Below are positions 29,139 through 33,470 of a stretch of 33,470 bases of DNA, piece after piece. Position numbers and translations under genes: made by a program. The DNA lies in assembly GCF_005889725.1 (NCBI RefSeq), contig NZ_VCKX01000121.1, positions 1-33,470 of the forward strand, written 5' to 3'. Within the stretch, counting starts at the first letter, position 1, and each line of letters begins with the position of its first letter. Under the pieces are notes generated by a model, which saw only the letters and a list, made by a program, of their open reading frames with translations, ran no database searches and was not told the DNA's origin. The stretch is from Nonomuraea zeae. GTDB taxonomy: Bacteria > Actinomycetota > Actinomycetes > Streptosporangiales > Streptosporangiaceae.

Positions 29139-30503
29139 ATGAACACCACCAAGAGAGCGGGCCTGGCGCTGCTGTCGCTGGCCCTCGCCGGCTCCCTCGC
29201 CGCCTGCGGATCCGGCGGCGGCGAGTCGCCGGGCGCCGCGGCCGGCGGCGACGTCACGATCGACTACTGGCTGTGGGACGACAACCAGCTGGCGTCCTAC
29301 CAGGCGTGCGCCGATGCCTTTCACACGGCCAACCCGAACGTCACCGTCAAGATCACCCAGACAGCGTGGGACCAGTACTGGCAGAGCCTCACCACCCAGC
29401 TGGCCGCCGGCCAGGCCCCGGACGTGTGGACCGACCACGGGTCCTACTATCCGCAGTTCGTCGGCAGCGGCCAGATCCTTGACATCCAGCCGTACGTCAC
29501 CCGGGACAAGGTGGACCTGACCCAGTACCAGGAGGGCCTGGCCGACCTGTGGGTGAAGGACGGCAAGCGGTTCGGCCTGCCCAAGGACTGGGACACCGTG
29601 GCGCTCGTCTACAACGGCACGATGCTCGCCGACCAGAAGGTCAAGGCCGACGAGATGGCGAACCTCACCTGGAACCCCGCCGACGGTGGCACGCTCCAGC
29701 AGGTCATCGCCAAGCTCACGGTCGACGAGAACGGGCACAACGGCCTCGACCCGGCCTTCGACAAGAGCAAGGTCAAGGTGTACGGCTTCCTGCCGCAGTG
29801 GGCCGACGGCTCCCAGGGCCAGAACGGCTGGGGCGACCTGGCCGTGGCCAACGGATGGACGTACCTGGACAAGAACCCCTGGGGAACGCAGTACAAGTAC
29901 GACGACCCCAAGCTCGCCCAGACCATCGACTGGTACCGGCAGCTCATCGACAAGGGGTACGCGCCGCGCTTCGACAAGCAGTCCACGCTGGGCAACGACG
30001 CGGTGCTCAACTCCGGCAAGGGCGCGATGACCTTCGCCGGGTCGTGGACGATCAACACCTACCTGGGCCCGGACGCCAAGCAGAAGTTCGCCCTGGCCCC
30101 GATGCCCGTCGGCCCGGCCGGCGGGCGCAAGACCGCCATCAACGGCCTGTCCGACGCGATCTTCACCGGCACGCAGCACCCGGAGGAGTCCTGGAAGTGG
30201 GTGAAGTTCCTCGCCTCCGCCGACTGCCAGAACATCGTCGCCGGCAACGCCGTCGTCTTCCCCGCGATCAAGGCGGCGAGCGACAAGGCCGCGGCCGCCC
30301 ACGAGGCCAAGGGGCGTGACGTGCACGTCTTCCTCGACGCGGCGAAGGCGCAGGGCGAGACGTTCCTGCTGCCCATCACCGACCACGGCAACGAGGTGAG
30401 CCAGATCGTCCAGGACGCCCTCCAGTCGATCGTCCTCGGCCAGATCGGTACCGCCGAAGGGCTCAAGAAGGCCAACGACCAGGTCAACGCGCTGTTCACC
30501 TGA
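29139..30503 (+). CDS. Sugar-binding lipoprotein of the second ABC transporter
   Basis: This 454-residue family 1 solute-binding protein has an ATG preceded by GAGAGG. A Sec lipoprotein signal ends in the lipobox SLAAC, with Cys23 as the anchored residue. Typical segments follow: VTIDYWLWDDNQLASYQACA, then APDVWTDHGSYYPQF, then GLPKDWDTVALVYNG. The C-terminal half carries GAMTFAGSWTINTYLG and ESWKWVKFLAS. Unlike the first locus it uses a Sec signal, not Tat. It delivers sugar to the permeases upstream. The aromatic-rich lobe suggests an oligosaccharide ligand. Confidence 0.93.
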   Translation: MNTTKRAGLALLSLALAGSLAACGSGGGESPGAAAGGDVTIDYWLWDDNQLASYQACADAFHTANPNVTVKITQTAWDQYWQSLTTQLAAGQAPDVWTDHGSYYPQFVGSGQILDIQPYVTRDKVDLTQYQEGLADLWVKDGKRFGLPKDWDTVALVYNGTMLADQKVKADEMANLTWNPADGGTLQQVIAKLTVDENGHNGLDPAFDKSKVKVYGFLPQWADGSQGQNGWGDLAVANGWTYLDKNPWGTQYKYDDPKLAQTIDWYRQLIDKGYAPRFDKQSTLGNDAVLNSGKGAMTFAGSWTINTYLGPDAKQKFALAPMPVGPAGGRKTAINGLSDAIFTGTQHPEESWKWVKFLASADCQNIVAGNAVVFPAIKAASDKAAAAHEAKGRDVHVFLDAAKAQGETFLLPITDHGNEVSQIVQDALQSIVLGQIGTAEGLKKANDQVNALFT

Positions 30504-30540
30504 CCCGGACGGACAGAGAACCACCGAGAAAAGGAGCATC

Positions 30541-32037
30541 ATGCCGCTGCTCGTCGAGCTGGCAGGCCGTACCGTAGCCCTTGAGCTGACCGGCTCCGAG
30601 CCGCCACAGAAGATCGAAGGCGGGGTCGTGCTGCCACCCGGCCGGGTGGCCGTGCTGCACGGCCTCGGCGACGCGCTGTTCTACCGGCACGGGCAGAACT
30701 CGTGGAGCCCGTGCGGCTGGCGGCGGCTGTCCGAGCCGCCGCTGCGCATCGCCGACCCGCGGCGCCGCACCACCGCGGACGACCCCGTCTGGGACGACCC
30801 GTCCCGCCACCACTCCTCCGCCGTCGCCGCCCTCCAGGGCGGCGACGGGCGGGTCCTGCTGCTCGGCGCGCTCGGCATCGGCACCCCGCGCCTGGCGGCC
30901 GACCGCGACACGCTCGCCGGCTGGTACGAGGACGACGGGGCACCGTGGTTCCTCGCGTACGGCGACGAGGAGGAGGTCTTCGACGCCTACACCCGCGCGC
31001 TCGCCGCCCGCCTCGGCAGCAGCGGACGGCGCGCGGGGAACGTCTGGTGCAGCTGGTACGCCTACTACGAGGGCATCACCGAGACGGGGCTGGCCGCGGA
31101 CATCGGCACGCTGGACGGGCTGCCGTTCGACGTGTTGCAGGTCGACGACGGCTGGGAGGAGATGGTCGGCGACTGGGAGCCGAACGCCAAGTTCCCGTCC
31201 GGGATGCGCGCGCTGGCCGGCCGGATCTCCGCCGCCGGGCTGACGCCGGGGCTGTGGCTGGCGCCGTTCATCGTGCTGCCGGGCTCGCGCACCGCCCGCG
31301 AGCGGCCCGAGCTGCTGCTGCGGGACGAGCGGGGCGAGCCCGTGGTCGCCGGCCACAACTGGGGGACGGGGTACTGGGCGCTGGACCTGTCCAGGGCCGA
31401 CGCGCTCGACCACGTGGCGGAGCTCATCCGGCGGGTCGTGCACGAGTGGGGCTTCGGCTATCTCAAGCTCGACTTCATCAACGCCGGCGCCGCCCCCGGC
31501 GTGCGGCAGGGCGGGATGGGGCGCGAGCAGGCCTACCGGCAGGCGCTGGAGCTGATCCGCCGGACGGCCGGGCCGGAGGTGTACCTGCTGGGCAGCGGCG
31601 CGATCCTGCTGCCCTCGCTCGGCCTGCTCGACGGGCTGCGCAGCGGGCCGGACGTGGCCCCGATGTGGCAGAACTACGCCAGCGACGATCCGTCCGACGC
31701 GATGGCGCGCAACGCCGTGGTCAACACGCTGCACCGGCTGTGGCACGCGCCGCTGGCCGAGGTCGATCCGGACGTCGTGTACTTCCGCAGCCGCCTCAAC
31801 CTGCTCTCCGACCAGCAGCTCGGCTGGCTGCGCGACCTCGCCACGGTGTGCGGCTTCCGCGCGGTGTCCGACCCGCCGTCGTGGCTGCGCGCGGAGGAGC
31901 TGGCGGACATGACGGCGTACCTGGCGGCCCGGCCCGCCGTGGTACGGAAGGGCCGCTACGTCTTCGCCATCGACGGGCGGGAGGTGGACTTCGGCCCGGC
32001 CGTCGCACCCGACGGGCAGTGGTATCCGATCTCCTGA
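30541..32037 (+). CDS. GH36-type alpha-galactosidase (cytoplasmic)
   Basis: This 498-residue enzyme starts at ATG 30541 behind AAAAGGAG, 37 bp after the binding protein. The catalytic barrel has VWCSWYAYYEGITETG near residue 168, VLQVDDGWEEMVGDW near 198, and the nucleophile Asp311 in FGYLKLDFINAGA. The proposed acid/base Asp371 lies in the RxxxD motif GLRSGPDVAPMW, as expected for clan GH-D. It is shorter than the approximately 700-residue classic GH36 enzymes and has a reduced N-terminal beta domain, as in a smaller actinomycete subgroup. No signal peptide is visible, so it should hydrolyse an imported alpha-galactoside, though other clan GH-D activities are possible. Confidence 0.88.
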   Translation: MPLLVELAGRTVALELTGSEPPQKIEGGVVLPPGRVAVLHGLGDALFYRHGQNSWSPCGWRRLSEPPLRIADPRRRTTADDPVWDDPSRHHSSAVAALQGGDGRVLLLGALGIGTPRLAADRDTLAGWYEDDGAPWFLAYGDEEEVFDAYTRALAARLGSSGRRAGNVWCSWYAYYEGITETGLAADIGTLDGLPFDVLQVDDGWEEMVGDWEPNAKFPSGMRALAGRISAAGLTPGLWLAPFIVLPGSRTARERPELLLRDERGEPVVAGHNWGTGYWALDLSRADALDHVAELIRRVVHEWGFGYLKLDFINAGAAPGVRQGGMGREQAYRQALELIRRTAGPEVYLLGSGAILLPSLGLLDGLRSGPDVAPMWQNYASDDPSDAMARNAVVNTLHRLWHAPLAEVDPDVVYFRSRLNLLSDQQLGWLRDLATVCGFRAVSDPPSWLRAEELADMTAYLAARPAVVRKGRYVFAIDGREVDFGPAVAPDGQWYPIS

Positions 32038-32049
32038 CTTCGCACTACC

Positions 32050-32060
32050 CTTTTGTAAAG
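32050..32060. promoter_or_regulatory. Small AT-rich palindrome upstream of the ROK gene
   Basis: CTTT-TGT-AAAG is a perfect 4-bp inverted repeat with a 3-bp centre in a GC-rich context, 36 bases before the ROK start. ROK regulators often bind AT-rich sites, so autoregulation is possible. No second copy is seen near the 27182 promoter. Confidence 0.35.
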
Positions 32061-32095
32061 AGCGCAGCATTATCCAGGGGATCGAGGGGGCGACG

Positions 32096-33262
32096 GTGAC
32101 CGAGCAGGTCACGACCGGGACGGACGTGACCCGGATGCGGGAGCTCAACGCGCTCAGCATCGTCCGGGCCCTGCGGGGCCACCCGCCGTCCACCGTCACG
32201 GAGCTGGCCACCCGCACCGGGCTGTCCCGGCCCGGGACGGACGTCATCGTGCAGGGCCTGGTCGCCGACGGCTGGCTCACGGTCGTGGAGCCCGACGGCA
32301 GCAGCGTCGTCGGGCGGCCCGCCCGCCGCTACCGCTTCAACGCCGGCGCCGGGCACGTGCTCGGCGTCGACGTCGGCGCGCACAAGGTGCTGGTCATGCT
32401 CGCCGACCTGGACGGCACCGTCGCGTGGACCACCCGGCTGCCGGTCGACCCGGACGCCGGCCCGGCGGCGCGGCTCACGGTGGTCGACGCGGCCGTGGAC
32501 GAGTGCCTCGCCGCGGTCGGCCTGCCCCCCGACGACCTCTGGGCGATCACCGTCGGGGTGACCGGGCCGGTCGACGCCAGCGGCCGTACGACGCTGTTCA
32601 CCCCGCTGCCCGGGTGGGCCGACGTGAACCCGGCCGAGCACCTGGCCGGCCGCTTCTCCTGCCCGATCCAGGTGGAGAACGACTGCAAGCTGGCCGCTCT
32701 GGCCGAGCGCTGGCAGGGGGCGGCCCGCGACGCCGACGACATCGTCTACCTGCTGGCGGGCATGCGCACCGGCGCAGGCCTGATCATCGACGGCACGCTG
32801 CGCCGCGGCTTCGGCGGCGCGGCCGGCGAGATCGGCGCGCTGCGGGCCGTCCGCTGGCTCACCGCGCCCTCCCATCTGCAAAACTGCGCCAGCCTGCCCG
32901 CGGGCGTCGATGCCGACGGCGCGGCCGCCTGGGTGTTCACCGCCGCCCGCGCCGGAGACAAGGCGGCCAGGACCGCCGTCCGCCGCTACACCCGTGACCT
33001 CGCCGTCGGCACCGCCGCCCTGGTCCTCACCCTCGACCCGCAGGTCGTCGTCCTCGGCGGCGGCTTCTCCCGCTCCGCCGACCTCATCCTCGACCAGCTG
33101 GGCCGCGAGCTCGGGCGCACCTGCCTGCGCGTTCCCGAGCTCCGCGCCTCCACCCTGGGCGCCGAGAGCGTCGCGCTGGGCGCGCTGCGCCTGGCGCTCG
33201 ACGAGGTGGACGCCCGCCTGTTCGGCGTGGGCCTGCCCGCGCCGGTCGCCCCGCGCGCCTGA
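32096..33262 (+). CDS. ROK family transcriptional regulator
   Basis: This 388-residue protein starts at GTG 32096, with GAGGGGG five bases upstream. Residues about 15-75 are a winged helix-turn-helix (NALSIVRALRGHPPSTVTEL, then LSRPGTDVIVQGLVADGW), as in NagC/XylR-type regulators. The ROK sugar-kinase-like domain follows: VLGVDVGAHKVLVMLADLDG, GVTGPVDASG, and GLIIDGTLRRGFGGAAGEIG. The zinc motif found in most ROK proteins (a CxCGxxGC cluster) is missing. Only a single Cys remains in HLQNCASLP, so the domain is likely a sensor without kinase activity. It is co-directional with the transporter and GH36 genes and is the likely repressor of that operon. Confidence 0.92.
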   Translation: MTEQVTTGTDVTRMRELNALSIVRALRGHPPSTVTELATRTGLSRPGTDVIVQGLVADGWLTVVEPDGSSVVGRPARRYRFNAGAGHVLGVDVGAHKVLVMLADLDGTVAWTTRLPVDPDAGPAARLTVVDAAVDECLAAVGLPPDDLWAITVGVTGPVDASGRTTLFTPLPGWADVNPAEHLAGRFSCPIQVENDCKLAALAERWQGAARDADDIVYLLAGMRTGAGLIIDGTLRRGFGGAAGEIGALRAVRWLTAPSHLQNCASLPAGVDADGAAAWVFTAARAGDKAARTAVRRYTRDLAVGTAALVLTLDPQVVVLGGGFSRSADLILDQLGRELGRTCLRVPELRASTLGAESVALGALRLALDEVDARLFGVGLPAPVAPRA

Positions 33263-33303
33263 CCCCGGCCGTCCGCCGCCGGAGATCGGACGCGCCGTGG
33301 CGT

Positions 33304-33470
33304 TCAGCTGCCGGGGAAGTACGGCGTCCAGCCGGGGCCGAGCTCGATCCGGCCGGCGAAGTTGTTGGCGCCCTTGCCGTTCCAGACCTGGAGATGGTCG
33401 TTGAGTACGGCCGCGATGTCGGTGTGACCGTCGCTGTTGATGTCGCCCAAGGTCATCAGGGTGGCGGCGT
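33304..33470 (-). CDS. FG-GAP/VCBS repeat protein, 3' end only
   Basis: The minus strand reads a frame open at the window edge and ending at TGA 33304-33306. The visible 55 residues contain LGDINSDGHTDIAAVL, a calcium-binding DxNxDGxxD loop, then LQVWNGKGANNFAGRIEL, and end in WTPYFPGS. This is the last blade of an integrin-alpha-like FG-GAP/VCBS beta-propeller of the kind attached to secreted actinomycete hydrolases. The N-terminal catalytic part lies outside the window. It converges on the ROK gene. Confidence 0.75.
   Translation of the reverse strand, partial: AATLMTLGDINSDGHTDIAAVLNDHLQVWNGKGANNFAGRIELGPGWTPYFPGS

Overview
This window is a very GC-rich, gene-dense piece of an actinomycete chromosome. 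The organism group is inferred from the strong G/C third-position bias, the GTG and TTG starts, the large multidomain secreted enzymes, a LAL-type LuxR regulator, a bacterial P450, and lectin-like Trp-rich repeats. A filamentous soil actinomycete of the Streptomyces/Streptosporangiaceae kind fits best, but the sequence alone does not fix the genus. No rRNA, tRNA, CRISPR array, transposase or integrase is visible.

Region 1 (1-9350, + strand) holds the tail of an MFS exporter and then a sulfated-carbohydrate locus. It consists of a LacI-type regulator, two ABC permeases, a YesL-like membrane protein, a Tat lipoprotein that binds substrate, and two sulfatases without signal peptides. The genes overlap or are closely spaced. 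A strong promoter (2469-2496) is followed at its start point by a perfect 14-bp palindrome that also lies in a tandem repeat, a likely operator. The inferred pathway is import of a sulfated sugar followed by desulfation in the cytoplasm. There is no ATPase and no glycosidase in the operon.

Region 2 (9363-18706) is mixed. A P450 has four near-palindromic 15-bp sites across its promoter and is divergent from an ABM-like small protein. Next come a LuxR-type helix-turn-helix fragment without a start, a 1283-residue secreted subtilase preceded by a possible 31-residue acidic peptide, a LAL regulator, and a 59-codon ORF. That ORF looks like the two ends of a rifampin phosphotransferase joined by a large in-frame deletion. 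The decayed genes suggest a rearranged interval.

Region 3 (18842-24652) is the most unusual part. A minus-strand cluster encodes a papain-like (C1) peptidase fused to a seven-unit lectin-like propeller, a chagasin-type (I42) inhibitor of such peptidases, two hypothetical proteins in one frame separated by a single TGA and a 24-bp tandem repeat, a 55-residue protein, and a CHAP cell-wall hydrolase with a peptidoglycan-binding domain. A GH25 muramidase with a peptidoglycan-binding domain diverges from it. None of these has a visible signal peptide. Together they look like a lytic protease-plus-inhibitor module, possibly undescribed.

Region 4 (24712-33262) is a second sugar locus. A secreted DUF4832-type putative glycosidase (with FN3 and a C-terminal carbohydrate-binding-like domain) diverges from an operon of two ABC permeases, a lipoprotein, a GH36 alpha-galactosidase-type enzyme and a ROK regulator. 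The window ends in the 3' end of an FG-GAP/VCBS repeat protein on the minus strand.
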